Positions 40,601 through 50,255 of a stretch of DNA of 64,000 nt are shown piece after piece. Under the pieces are notes generated by a model. It saw only the letters and a program-made list of their open reading frames with translations. It was not told where the DNA came from and did not search any database. The stretch covers positions 1,054,001 to 1,118,000 of the forward strand of contig CBDCPP010000001.1 in assembly GCA_965220315.1 (NCBI GenBank), written 5' to 3'. The first letter of the stretch is position 1, and each line of letters starts with the position of its first letter. Position numbers and translations under genes: made by a program. This stretch comes from JAPOXK01 sp965220315 (GTDB lineage: Bacteria; Chloroflexota; Dehalococcoidia; Bin125).

Positions 40601-40930
40601 ATGCGCTTCACGCCGGAATCAACTTGCCCACATCTCGTAGGCCAAGAGCGCGTGACGAGACGCGCCTTCTGGATGCCCGCCCCGGATGGCGATAATGTTC
40701 TCAAGTGCGTAGCTTGTGCTATCCGCGACCGACGCATGCTCAGGCGTTCCGTCCTGACCGCGATCGTCGTTGGCACCATTCTCATCCTCATCAACCAAGG
40801 TCCAGCTCTCTTTGAGGGCGACTTCTCCTCCCATCTCGCCTGGAAAATTCCCCTGACCTACCTTGTGCCCTTCTGTGTCGCATCTTGGGGATCGCTCGCA
40901 AACGCATATCTGCGTCCTCGCCACGATTAG
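40601..40930 (+). CDS. nrtS: NrtS-like nitrate/nitrite transport protein
   Basis: 109 residues. The C-terminal part has the two-helix NrtS pattern: RRSVLTAIVVGTILILINQG, FEGDFSSHLAWKIPLTYLVPFCVASWGSL. NrtS was described as a small membrane protein for nitrate/nitrite transport in cyanobacteria and bacteria. Here about 45 residues with CPHL ... CVACAIRDRR precede it, which may bind metal. Starts 31 nt after the solute-binding gene. Confidence 0.75.
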   Translation: MRFTPESTCPHLVGQERVTRRAFWMPAPDGDNVLKCVACAIRDRRMLRRSVLTAIVVGTILILINQGPALFEGDFSSHLAWKIPLTYLVPFCVASWGSLANAYLRPRHD

Positions 40931-41009
40931 CTGAAGCCGGCAAGCGAGTGGTTACTGAGGCGATAGACATCGGCCCGGGTGCATGTCTGGGAGGCCCCTC
41001 TCGTGAGGG

Positions 41010-42221
41010 CTACGCTCTGGGCAGCCCAAGCCTCCGTGTCGCGATGATGTTCCGCTGAATTTCGCTCGTTCCGGCCGCGATCGTGAGCTGCACTCCGATC
41101 AGGTACTCGTAAGCCAATCGCCCATCCAGCGGCGCCCATCCGCTCCCGGCTCCTAACTGACCCGGCAGCCCCATGAGGTTGAGCATCCCTGCTAGCCGCT
41201 GCTGCAGCTCTGATCCGAACAGCTTGCTCACGCTCGCTGCGTTCCCCGCTGCTTCCCCCGCGTCCAGCTGCGACGCAACCCGGTAGGCCAGCAACCGCCC
41301 CGTGGCGAATTCGATGTGGAGTTGTGCCAGTCGGTGCCGAATGCGATCGTCGTCGACCGCGCGCCGGCCGTCCGGTCCGGGTTGCTTGGCTAGCGCGGTC
41401 AGTTCGTGCAGCGTCCGGATCGCCCCGACGACTCGGTAGATCCCCGATCGTTCGAAGTCTAGTGAAGCTGCTGCCGCATACCAGCCCGCGTTCTCCTCTC
41501 CAATCCGGTTGGCCGCTGGTACCCGTACATCCTCGAAGAAAACTTCGTTGAAATGGTGCCGTCCCGCCAGGTCCGCTAGTGGCTTCACGGTGATTCCAAG
41601 CGTGTCCATCTCCAGAATGAGGTATGACAGGCCCTTGTGCTTCGGCGCGCTGGGGTCGCTCCGAGCGAGGAGGAACATCCGCTCTGCCCGGTGCGCATAT
41701 GAGGTCCAGATCTTCTGTCCGTTGATCACGTAGTCGTCACCGTCGCGGACCGCTCGGGTCCTCGCGGCCGCGAGATCGCTGCCTGCCCCCGGTTCACTGA
41801 ATCCCTGACAGAAGAACAGTGCTCCATCCTTGATGGGCGGCAGCAGGCGCGCTCGTTGCTCCGGCGTCCCGAACTGCATGATCGTCGGCCCGACCCGATC
41901 GATCCCCTGGTTGTAGACGGGCGCCCGCAGCTCTGCCATCGCCTCCGTGAACAACGCCTGCCGCACGAAACTCGCGCCGCCGCCGCCGTGCTCTTTGGGC
42001 CAAGCCAGCGCCAACCAACCCTGGTTGGCCAGCTTCGATTGGAACCCCCGCATCAGCTCCCAAGCATCGTCTCCGCTTCCCTCTCCTGCCGTACTCTGCT
42101 CGAACGGGTTAATCCCGGCTGCGCGTTCACCCCAGTCTGCGGGCAGCGCCTCTTTGGTGAAGGCCGTCACCTCCTCTCGGAACGCTGCGTCTTCCGCTGA
42201 AAAGCCGAAGTTCATCCTCAT
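41010..42221 (-). CDS. Acyl-CoA dehydrogenase
   Basis: 403 residues of the FadE-like group that acts on complex acyl-CoAs (for example steroid side chains). Seen: FCQGFSEPGAGSDLA (substrate/FAD contact), YVINGQKIWTSYAHRA, LGITVKPL and the C-terminal IAAGTSEIQRNIIATRRLGLPR. The catalytic base of this subgroup cannot be fixed by eye. ATG at 42221 or 42215. It is the last clearly native gene before the accessory block that begins near 42.3 kb. Confidence 0.93.
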   Translation of the reverse strand: MRMNFGFSAEDAAFREEVTAFTKEALPADWGERAAGINPFEQSTAGEGSGDDAWELMRGFQSKLANQGWLALAWPKEHGGGGASFVRQALFTEAMAELRAPVYNQGIDRVGPTIMQFGTPEQRARLLPPIKDGALFFCQGFSEPGAGSDLAAARTRAVRDGDDYVINGQKIWTSYAHRAERMFLLARSDPSAPKHKGLSYLILEMDTLGITVKPLADLAGRHHFNEVFFEDVRVPAANRIGEENAGWYAAAASLDFERSGIYRVVGAIRTLHELTALAKQPGPDGRRAVDDDRIRHRLAQLHIEFATGRLLAYRVASQLDAGEAAGNAASVSKLFGSELQQRLAGMLNLMGLPGQLGAGSGWAPLDGRLAYEYLIGVQLTIAAGTSEIQRNIIATRRLGLPRA

Positions 42222-42287
42222 CCATTCCAGGGGCGCGTGTGACTTGCGTCACGACCTTGACAGGCAACGCTAACGCGTCACGATCAG

Positions 42288-42301
42288 CATGACTACCAGT
42301 C
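42288..42301 (+). repeat. 14-bp direct repeat, left copy
   Basis: CATGACTACCAGTC, found again at 51014-51027. The two copies bracket the MMPL-to-FAD-oxidoreductase block. Chance is possible for a single 14-mer pair in 64 kb. Confidence 0.35.
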
Positions 42302-42409
42302 TTTCGTTCTCGTCATTGGCTATCAAACGCGAGGAGGGCGCAGCTCTTTGGCTACCAGACGCCCATATCTGATAGCAAAGGGCTGCGGAGCCTTCCATCG
42401 GGCTACCAG
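42291..42409 (+). repeat. Three short (G)(G/A)CTACCAG repeats upstream of MMPL gene
   Basis: GACTACCAG at 42291, GGCTACCAG at 42350 and 42401, with two diverged GGCTATCAA / CTGATAGC relatives between them. They lie in the 300-bp gap before the MMPL gene and could be regulator sites. Confidence 0.3.
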
Positions 42410-42520
42410 TTGCCGGGACCGTGAATTTCAGTCGACCGCTACTGGACCCGCTATATCTCGGCCCGCTCGCGCCGGCGAGTACGCGTCCCGGGGCTTCCTC
42501 AGATAATAGAATGCCACGCC

Positions 42521-44986
42521 ATGAGCCAAGTACTCGCTAGGCTGAGCTGGCTGGTCACGGTCCGTCCGTACCTCACGCTCTCCGTCCTCGTCCTCATTAC
42601 CGTTGCGCTGGCTGCGGGGGCGACGCGGCGCGCGCCACCGCCGGAGACCGAGGATACGCTTCCCCAGGGGAGCCCCATCGCAGAGGCGCTGGCTGAGATC
42701 GACGAGCTCTTCGGGGACTCCGGTGGGGCCAGCGTTGTCACGCTCCTCTTCCGCGGGGAGGCGCTCACGCCCGAGGGGCTCTCGCAGATGGCCGCTCTGG
42801 TCGATGAGATCGTCAGCGACTCGGGCGTGGGAGAGTTACTGGCGTCGGGCGATCCGATCGTCGCGCCCGCGTCGCTGATCAAGGCCCTGCTCCAGGTGGA
42901 CGGCTTCGAGTCGGTCACGCAGGCGGAAATCGACTCCGCCCGCGGCGCCCCGGAGATCCAGAGGGCGCTCGCCGCGATCACTGGAACCGACACGGACGGC
43001 ACACCGGTCGCGATCGCCACCATCCGTCTCCGCGACACGGGCGACGAGCGAGTTGAGGAGGCCGAACGGAAGATCAACGAGCTCGCGGCCGGGGATGAGG
43101 GCCCGCTGCGCGTGAGCAGCATCTCGCCCGTGGTGATTGAGGATGAGTATCAGAAAGCCACGGAGGAGGGGATGCTGCCGTTGATCGGGCTGGCGCTCCT
43201 GCTGATCGCGGCGCTGCTCTTGCTCTTCTTGCGCACCATCTCGGATCTGCTGCTCACACTGATAGGGCTTCTCATTTCGCTGATCTGGATCATCGGGGCG
43301 GAGGGCTGGCTCGGCCCGAATGCACTGGGTCTTACCGGCCCGCCGAACTCGCTCACGGCGATGGTGCCGATCATCGTGATCAGCCTCACGGTGGACTATG
43401 CGATCCAGATCGTCTCGCACTACCGCGAGCAGCGCACTGCGGGCGAGCCGGTGATGGGGGCTGTCCGCACGGGACTGCGTAACGTCACCGTTCCGGTGAC
43501 GCTGGCCGCCGTCACAACGATCGTGAGTCTGTTGGCGGGCCTGTTCTCCCCGATCGAGATCGTTGGCGACTTCGGCATCATCGCAGGGCTGGGCGTGGGG
43601 ATGAGCCTGATCGTGATGCTGACGCTGGTCCCGGCCGGCCGGACGATTCTCGACCGGCGGCGCGAGTCACGCGGCACGTTGGCGCCGTCCCGCCCGATCT
43701 CGAAGGCGCTGCCCGGCATCGAGCGGATGGCGGAGCTGCTGGGGAGGGAGGTCACCCGCAGGCCGGCGCCGTACATCGTCGTTGTGGTCGCGGTGACCAT
43801 CGGCCTCGGGTTCGCGGCCACGGGGCTCAAGTCCGAATTCAGCATCCGCGACATCCTCCCCAGAGGCGGGAGCGTGCTGGAGGATATGAAAACCCTCGAC
43901 GCGGCCGTCGGCGGCTCGACGGAGATAGCCAGCGTACTCGTGAAGGCCGAGGCCACGGAGACCCGCACGCTTCTGAACCTGCGCGATCTGACGACCGCCT
44001 TCGAAGACGAGCACCGGCGCCCCCGGGCGGCAGCGGGACCGATTCAGGGATCGTACGAGTTGCTCGTGCGCGACTGGACCCACGACAGCGGGGAGCCCGG
44101 CGACAAATACGACCCAGAGCTCGCAGCGCTCTTCCGGGAAGCCTCTGCAGAGGTGCGACTCGATTCAGAGCTGATGCAGGAGTTCCTCGACAAACTCGAG
44201 GCGAGAGATCCTGCCGTCGCGCGCACTCTGGTCAACGATCCGGATGGCATCGACGCAATGCTGCTCCAGTTCCCGACCTTCTCTGACGATCCCGGGCGAA
44301 CGAAAGTGATCCAGGAGGAGATCGAGGCGCGCTGGTCCGGCGACGACAGTGCCGTCACGGCAACTTCGCTGAGCATCATCTCGGTCACGGTCACGGACGA
44401 GATCACAAGCCGCCAGACAGAGGCGATCAGCACGACCATCGCGGTGGCCCTCGGTATCCTCATCATCTTCTTCTGGGTGACGCTGCGCCAACCCTTACTG
44501 GCGTTCATCGCGGTGGGGCCGATCGCACTCGTCCTCATCTGGGTGCTGGGGACGATGGCGCTGCTGGGTATTCCCTACACACTGATCACCTCGATCATCA
44601 CGGCACTCTCGATCGGCATCGGGGTGGACTACACGATCCATGTGATTCATCGCTACCGGGAGGAGTTCTCTCGCCTGCGTGATCCGGAGAAAGCGGCGAT
44701 CCGGACGCTCGCGACCACTGGTTCAGCGCTGTTGGGCTCTGCGCTGACAACGGCGCTCGGACTCGGGGTTCTGGTAGCCTCGCCGCTGCTTGCGTCCCAG
44801 CAGTTCGGCATCACGGCGGCGATCACGATCGCGTACTCGCTGGTGGTCGCCATCCTGGTAGTACCGACGGCGATGACCGTCTGGGGCGCGTACCAGAACA
44901 TGCGGCTACGCTCGATGGTAGAGCGCCTGTGGAACGATCTCGACGTAGCGATCGAGGACGTGCAGCGGCGCCACGAGCAGGATTAG
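42521..44986 (+). CDS. MMPL/RND-family membrane transporter
   Basis: 821 residues in two homologous halves, each with one helix, a large extracytoplasmic domain and five helices. First half: NSLTAMVPIIVISLTVDYAIQI and GDFGIIAGLGVG; second half: ALSIGIGVDYTIHVIHRYREE. The Asp of VDYA/VDYT lies in helix 4, where proton-coupling residues of the RND superfamily are found. It probably exports lipids or hydrophobic compounds. Third-base use (many GGG, CTG, CGG) differs from most neighbours, which favour pyrimidine endings, so transfer from another lineage is plausible. It is the only intact gene of the 42.3-51.0 kb block. Confidence 0.9.
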   Translation: MSQVLARLSWLVTVRPYLTLSVLVLITVALAAGATRRAPPPETEDTLPQGSPIAEALAEIDELFGDSGGASVVTLLFRGEALTPEGLSQMAALVDEIVSDSGVGELLASGDPIVAPASLIKALLQVDGFESVTQAEIDSARGAPEIQRALAAITGTDTDGTPVAIATIRLRDTGDERVEEAERKINELAAGDEGPLRVSSISPVVIEDEYQKATEEGMLPLIGLALLLIAALLLLFLRTISDLLLTLIGLLISLIWIIGAEGWLGPNALGLTGPPNSLTAMVPIIVISLTVDYAIQIVSHYREQRTAGEPVMGAVRTGLRNVTVPVTLAAVTTIVSLLAGLFSPIEIVGDFGIIAGLGVGMSLIVMLTLVPAGRTILDRRRESRGTLAPSRPISKALPGIERMAELLGREVTRRPAPYIVVVVAVTIGLGFAATGLKSEFSIRDILPRGGSVLEDMKTLDAAVGGSTEIASVLVKAEATETRTLLNLRDLTTAFEDEHRRPRAAAGPIQGSYELLVRDWTHDSGEPGDKYDPELAALFREASAEVRLDSELMQEFLDKLEARDPAVARTLVNDPDGIDAMLLQFPTFSDDPGRTKVIQEEIEARWSGDDSAVTATSLSIISVTVTDEITSRQTEAISTTIAVALGILIIFFWVTLRQPLLAFIAVGPIALVLIWVLGTMALLGIPYTLITSIITALSIGIGVDYTIHVIHRYREEFSRLRDPEKAAIRTLATTGSALLGSALTTALGLGVLVASPLLASQQFGITAAITIAYSLVVAILVVPTAMTVWGAYQNMRLRSMVERLWNDLDVAIEDVQRRHEQD

Positions 44987-45156
44987 GGTTTGTCGTAGAC
45001 GGCACGCGGGGGAGAAGGCGTTACAGGCGGCGATCTCGATGGCGGGGATACCCCGTCAGGCGCCTCCCATGGTGTTGAGGTTGTCGTGGCCACTGATGAT
45101 GGGCTCCCTGCCGTCCTTGGATGAGGGGCGGAAGGAGGAGAGGGAGCGGTGCGACA

Positions 45157-47171
45157 TCAGGCGTGTATCTCGCGCCTCTGCTCGGAAATGACGCACTTCA
45201 GCTTCTTCTTTATAGACAGCGACGGAAACGGACTGATCCCGAGCTTGTAGTTCGCGGGGGACAGCTCGAACGTGAAGTAATGCGCGAGCATCAGCAGGTT
45301 GATAGCCACTTGCAGCTCCATCCACCGGGAGCCGAGACATGTGTGCGTGCCCAGCCCGAACGGGGCGTACCTGGGACCGACATGTTCCTCGCGCGGAGGC
45401 AGATAGCGGTCGATGTTGAATGAGTAGGGTTCGGGGAAGACGTCGCTCATGTAATGCGTGGCGGTCTGGGCAATGTAAAGCTGTGTTCCCTCCGGCAGCT
45501 CGTAGTCCTCGACCACGCATGTATTCATCACGTTTCGAACCGACATCGGGATGATCGGATAAAGACGCAGGCTCTCCATGATGGAGCGGCGAGTGACATC
45601 GATCGCGGATGCGGTGAAGTCCTTGCCACCCGGATCGCCGCCGTCAAACAAGGCATCGGCTTCACCCTGGATTCTCTCATAGAGCGCAGGCTGCGACACC
45701 ATGGAGTAGACCGCGAAGCTCAGCGCATCGCCACAGTACATGCTGGCAATCAGCGGTGCCGTAAAATAGAAACGCAGATTCGACTCTGGGAGGAACTGTG
45801 GATCGCTCGTGTGCAGGCTGAGCAGTTCATCCGCGATATCGCGAGGATATCCAGCCCGCTGGGCGGGCGTATGGCTACTCTGGACCCGGTCCAGCAGTAT
45901 GTTGATCATCTTCGCCCGGCGTTTCATTCTCGGGGTACGCAGCATAAATTTGGGCATGATCCCCACGAGGGTCGTGGCGAGCGCTCGTTCCTTATATTTG
46001 ATCAGATCGTCGAAGATATCCTGCGAATCCATACTGGCCATGAGCGGCGAGAGTTGCGCGTTCATCAAGTGCCGGCACATGCTTACCATGGAGAAAGAGT
46101 CTCCAACCGTCCAATTCGCCATATGTGTCCGGGCATGTGGTAGAGCTGATCCACCTGCCCTTCCAGTCGCGCGCGCGCGTAACCCGGGTGCAGGGACTTG
46201 CGCAGGCGGAAATGATCGGCGCCGTCCAGCGACGGCATTAGTCCAGACGCGCCATAAACCTTCTCGAAGTCGTGGAGATAGTCCCTGGATCTCAGGTACA
46301 TACGCCCGTGCCGATGCGCCCAGTGATTTGTCTCGGGCCCAGCCAGAAAGATCATGGGTTTCTTAAACGGCGGACGGATCTCGAACACCGGGCCATGCTT
46401 TTCTGCGAGACTCGCAAAGAGTGCGGGAATGTTGCCGTCGCGAGCATGTCGATTGAGCAGAACCCGACGCAGCGGGACGGTCGGAATTGACTTAGTCAAG
46501 GCGGAGCGTCGAAGGCTCGGGCCGGCAAGGTTGACGGAGACCGCCTCGGCGATGGAGCGGCCGATCAAATCCATCTTGCAAATGAGCTGGATACGTTCCT
46601 CCGACTCGTCATCGAATTGGAACATGAAGCGAAAGAGATCACACGTATTGATGAGGCAGATAATGATGGCATCTCGCGGGCCGGGAATATCGTTGTTGAA
46701 GATCACCTTACTAATACGCGTTTTGACGAACTCAACCGCGGTGCCTTCTTGGGAGCTGCTAAACAGTTCCGTCTGCCAGGCGGTATTCGCCATCGACCAG
46801 AAGTCGCCTTCGTGGTGTTGCAGGATCTTCAGGTCAACCAAGCGATCCAGAGTCAGATCAATGATCGACTCCGCGCGGGGAGCGAGCCGTTCGATCCAAT
46901 ACTGGGCATTCCGTTGAACTGGTTCGCTTGCAATTTCCTTCAGGATGGGGTCGCCCGTCTCTGTCTGGTCCAGAAGGATCAGGGATTCCATATCCGTGTC
47001 AATGCGAGATACCAGCGATAGTTCCGCGAGTACGGCGCCGACGACGGCGCAGTTCAAATTCCAGCCGGGTATTTGGCGAAAGTAGCCGCTCTCTTCGTTG
47101 AGGAGCATCAGGATGAGCTCGTCGGGCAAACTTAGCGATTGGGTAACCACAGCTTCCGTCGCGAAAGCCAT
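45157..47171 (-). pseudogene. GPP34-cytochrome P450 fusion, broken by a frameshift
   Basis: Two consecutive frames together encode one protein of about 670 residues. Residues 12-225 form a GPP34 (GOLPH3-like) domain (SLSLPDELILMLLNEESGYF, TETGDPILKEI, DLTLDRLVDLKIL). From about 240 on there is a P450: HFRLRKSLHPGYAR (C-helix), ESLRLYP (ExxR) and FGLGTHTCLG (haem Cys). The frame changes near 46136-46143, where LYH should continue ARTHMANWTVGD. The I-helix reads CGDALSFA instead of the usual acid-Thr pair. GPP34 proteins bind phosphoinositides in eukaryotes, so the domain may place the P450 at a membrane. No repair by an obvious homopolymer is seen, so real decay is as likely as an error. Confidence 0.85.
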
Positions 47172-47419
47172 GCGGTTTGCCCCCCGTCCATTATGTGGAA
47201 AACCTAGGCCCCCTAGGCTTTCCCCAACAGAGATTATAGTCTAGCTCACCGGGCGAGGGAGAGGGCGAATGACCGCCCACATCCAGAAGGGGATGCGGGG
47301 CGCACAGTAGCGTGCGTGTGCCCGGGGTATGATGGACAAGCGATTCTCTTATCCTATATGGGTGTTTTGGTCGGCAAGAAAGCCGTCAACCCGAGATTCC
47401 GGGTGAGGGGCGCCGAACG
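47172..47419. promoter_or_regulatory. Divergent regulatory region with doubled CCTAGG palindrome
   Basis: CCTAGG at 47203-47208 and 47212-47217 with three C between them, 30-45 nt upstream of the P450 start. TTATAGTCTAG near 47233-47243 and TATCCT near 47350 are possible -10 elements. Both flanking genes are damaged. Confidence 0.3.
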
Positions 47420-48471
47420 ATGCTAACCCGACGTCGGGAGCCCGCGATCGCCCCGTTGCTTTCCCCGTTTCCCGAGGGCTGGTATTTCGTCGCAATCCGT
47501 CAGGCCATACTGAAGGCTAAGATCCTCCAAAAGACCTGGATGGGCGAGAACATCATCGCCTGGTATGACGAGAATGGGCGCGTCTGCGTCGCCGAGGCCG
47601 TTTGCCCGCACATGGGCTCCGATCTGGGGCCCGCCGCAGGGGGGCGCATCTGCAATGGCCGGCTCGTCTGCCCCTTCCATGGCTTTGAGTTCGATGCCAG
47701 CGGTCAGTGCGTCGCCACCCCCTTCGCCGCCCCACCCAGGTCCGCGAGGTTGCGAGTCTTCGAGACACGGGACATCCACGGCCTGATCTTCGCCTGGTGG
47801 GGGTTCGAGGGACGGGCGTCGCAATGGAGCCTGCCCGCGGACCCGAACCAAGTCGGCTGGAGTGACTTCGAGATCCGGACCTTCCGCTTTCCTGGCCACC
47901 CCAGGAGACAACGGAGAACTCCGTGGACTTGGCCCACCTTCGCTACGTCCACGGCTACGACAATGTGAGCGGCGTCGAGCCGGTATCGGTGAACGGCCCC
48001 CTACTCAAGACCGGCTTCGACTTCAGGTCATCCCGGAGGATCGCCGGAATCGTGACCCTCAACTTCGATTTCTCCGCCAAAGCCCGCATCTATGGGCTGG
48101 GCTACTCGTTCGTGGAGATCCACGAGCGCTCGATCGGCATGGATCTGCGTCTGTGGATATTGGCGACACCGGTCGACGGCACGCTCATCGACCTCTCGCT
48201 GGTCTCGCAGGTGCGGGAGATACGCAACCCGAGGCGGCGGATTGCCGGCCTGGGATTTCTGCCGCGGAGGCTGCGCGCGCCCATCATGAACAAGGTCACG
48301 TCGCTGCAGCAGAAGCATGACGTGCTGCAGGACGTGGTGATCTGGGGCCGCAAACAGTACCTGTCCCATCCGCGCCTCTGCCGCTCGGATGGGGAGATGA
48401 GGGCCTATCGAGCCTATTGCTCCCAGTTCTATCCCGGACCGTGCGATGACGGCGACTACCCCACTCCCTGA
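47420..48471 (+). pseudogene. Rieske non-haem iron oxygenase, single-base frameshift
   Basis: The first frame (47420 to about 47902) encodes the Rieske domain with CPHMG and CPFHGF (2Fe-2S ligands Cys-x-His and Cys-x2-His). The second frame (to 48471) encodes the catalytic domain, beginning QETTENSVDLAHLRYVHGYD, which contains the iron-binding Asp/His motif. They join perfectly if one C is added to the CCCC run at 47899-47902 (GHP-QETTENS). The layout is close to KshA/DAF-36-type sterol oxygenases. It may be a sequencing error or a recent mutation. Divergent from the P450 gene, with which it could act in one oxidation pathway. Confidence 0.85.
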
Positions 48472-48567
48472 AGCTCGCCGTTGGCTGTCTGCGATCGAGG
48501 TTGCGAGGGTGCGCAGGAGCGCCGGAATCTCGAGGCGCTGCAGCCGTGACCACACGGTCATGCCGAA

Positions 48568-48819
48568 CTACTGCTCCGCATCCTCGGTCGTGTAGAGCAG
48601 GACGCAGCGCGCGATCTCCTGGTCGTGGCGACTCGTCCGGCTTCCGGCAAGAGAGCCCTCCCGCGTCCGCGGAACGTTGGCGTGAAGCACAACGCGAATA
48701 TCGGGCTTGTCGATACCCATACCGACCGCACTTGTGGCCGCGATGCGCTGCACTTTCCCGTCGACGAACGCTTCCTGCAACAGGGCCACTGTAGTGCCCT
48801 GGCTAGGAGTAGCCCTGTA
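48568..48819 (-). pseudogene. RecQ-type helicase fragment
   Basis: About 80 residues. LLQEAFVDGKVQRIAATSAV, GMGIDKPDIRVVLHANVPRT and the final VLLYTTEDAEQ match motifs IV-V of RecQ helicases (normally ViVATxAFGMGIDKPDVRxVxH). Motif VI (QExGRAGRDG) is degraded to SRTSRHDQEIA, and no other RecQ part is present nearby. A relic, with no expected function. Confidence 0.7.
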
Positions 48820-48856
48820 TCAAGTGATGGTCGTTGCGGGCAACGTGTTGTTCAGG

Positions 48857-50255
48857 CTACGCCTTCCTGAATCGCGAGCCGTACATGATGCTCCTGTAAT
48901 AGTTGAACGACCGCTTTGCTGCGGGATCTTCGAAGGGGTAGTCTGCACCGATCTGTCTTGCAGTGGCGAGCCCAGTAACGAGGCAGGTTTCCTGGCTGTT
49001 GATCAGCGTGTGCGCACCACAGTGCCACGTTCGTCTCTTGCCTTGAATGAAGCGGAACAAGTTGACGAGCAATACTACGTGGCGCATGTCATGAACGATG
49101 TGCTGAAACCACCACCTCTTGACGATCTTTCGTTCATCGATGGAGCTGATCGGGTTATAGGTCACCAGACCTGGCTTATCAGACCGATTAGCCCATGGCT
49201 GCTGGTTGTGCATGATCTACGTAATTTCATAGTTTTCCGGTCTCGCACCGTACTGTTCGACATGATTGCTCCGCGTTGTCAGGGGCTTCGCTTCGTTGTC
49301 TGGAAGGACAGAGGAGTCGGAGTGCACGATCGCATGGTTGTGGAGTTCGCTCTCGTAACGTATCGACGAGAGAATATAGCGTTCAAGAAGCGTGGGGTTG
49401 TCGAGGATCATCAGCGTCTGGTTCGCATTGCATGCGAAAACCACCTCGTCGAACGTCTCCCGCCCACCGTCTTCGTCCTCGACCACGACGCAAGATGCCC
49501 GCCGATATACCTTTCGGACAGGCCGGTTAAGATAGATCTTGTCCCAAAATTGTCCGAGAACTTTTCGTAGATGCGTCGTGTTCCCTGGTCCCACGTCTAT
49601 ATGGGCGTAGCGGTTTCGATATCGGAGAAGTCGAGATACCTCGTGAAGAGAGCTGCAGGCATATTGAACACGTTCGTTGACATCAGAAAATTGATGAACA
49701 TGGGCTTCAGAATCTTGTACCTGAAGTCCCCGAAAATCTTCCCAGATTCAGAACCGTCCCCATGCTGATGTAATTGAATGAGTTGAGGGCGTTCAGCAAC
49801 TTCGACTGGGAATGGCTCAGCCAACCAAACCAATGCAGACACCTCAAGACTCGTTGGAACTTCGCAATCTCGAATTGCAGCTGTTCCCTGATGTCGGAAT
49901 CGAAATCGTGGGCGTAAACACGACCATCGTACTTCACGCTGTAGCTGAATCTGGTATCGATCAGTTCGATGTTGAACTTTTTCATCAACAACAAGATGTG
50001 GTGATATACCGACGGGATACAAGCGGTGACGGAAATATCGAAGGGAATTGAACTGCCGTCATCTTGCGGCATATCGGCTGTAATCGCATTCCCGCCAATC
50101 TGTTCCTGAGCCTCGAACAGCCGAAAATCAAAACGGTCCGGGTGATGATGCAGCGCCCATGCGGCGCCCAGCCCTGAAACACCTCCACCAACAATGGCAA
50201 TTCGCCGCGGCATTTTCCCTGCCTCGCTGGTTGCTATGGCCTCCTGTCCTACCAC
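48857..50255 (-). pseudogene. FAD-dependent amine-oxidase-like oxidoreductase, multiply disrupted
   Basis: Pieces in three frames reconstruct one flavoprotein of about 450 residues. The N-terminus has RRIAIVGGGVSGLGAAWAL (FAD loop) and EQIGGNA; the middle DFSDIETATPI; then TWDQGTRRIYEKF; VVFACNANQTL; LHNHAIVHSDSSVLP; and near the end FEDPAAKRSFNYYR. Lesions: frameshift near 49750, TAG at 49597-49599, frameshift near 49550, and TAG at 49217-49219. The family is often found next to cyclopropane-fatty-acid synthase and DUF1365 genes. Clearly non-functional here. Confidence 0.85.

Noticed and set aside
49217..49599. In-frame TAG codons in the FAD oxidoreductase as pyrrolysine sites
   Set aside because: They replace ordinary residues (around TPI-x-TWD and YEIT-x-IMHN), and the same gene has two frameshifts. 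Mutational decay explains all lesions.
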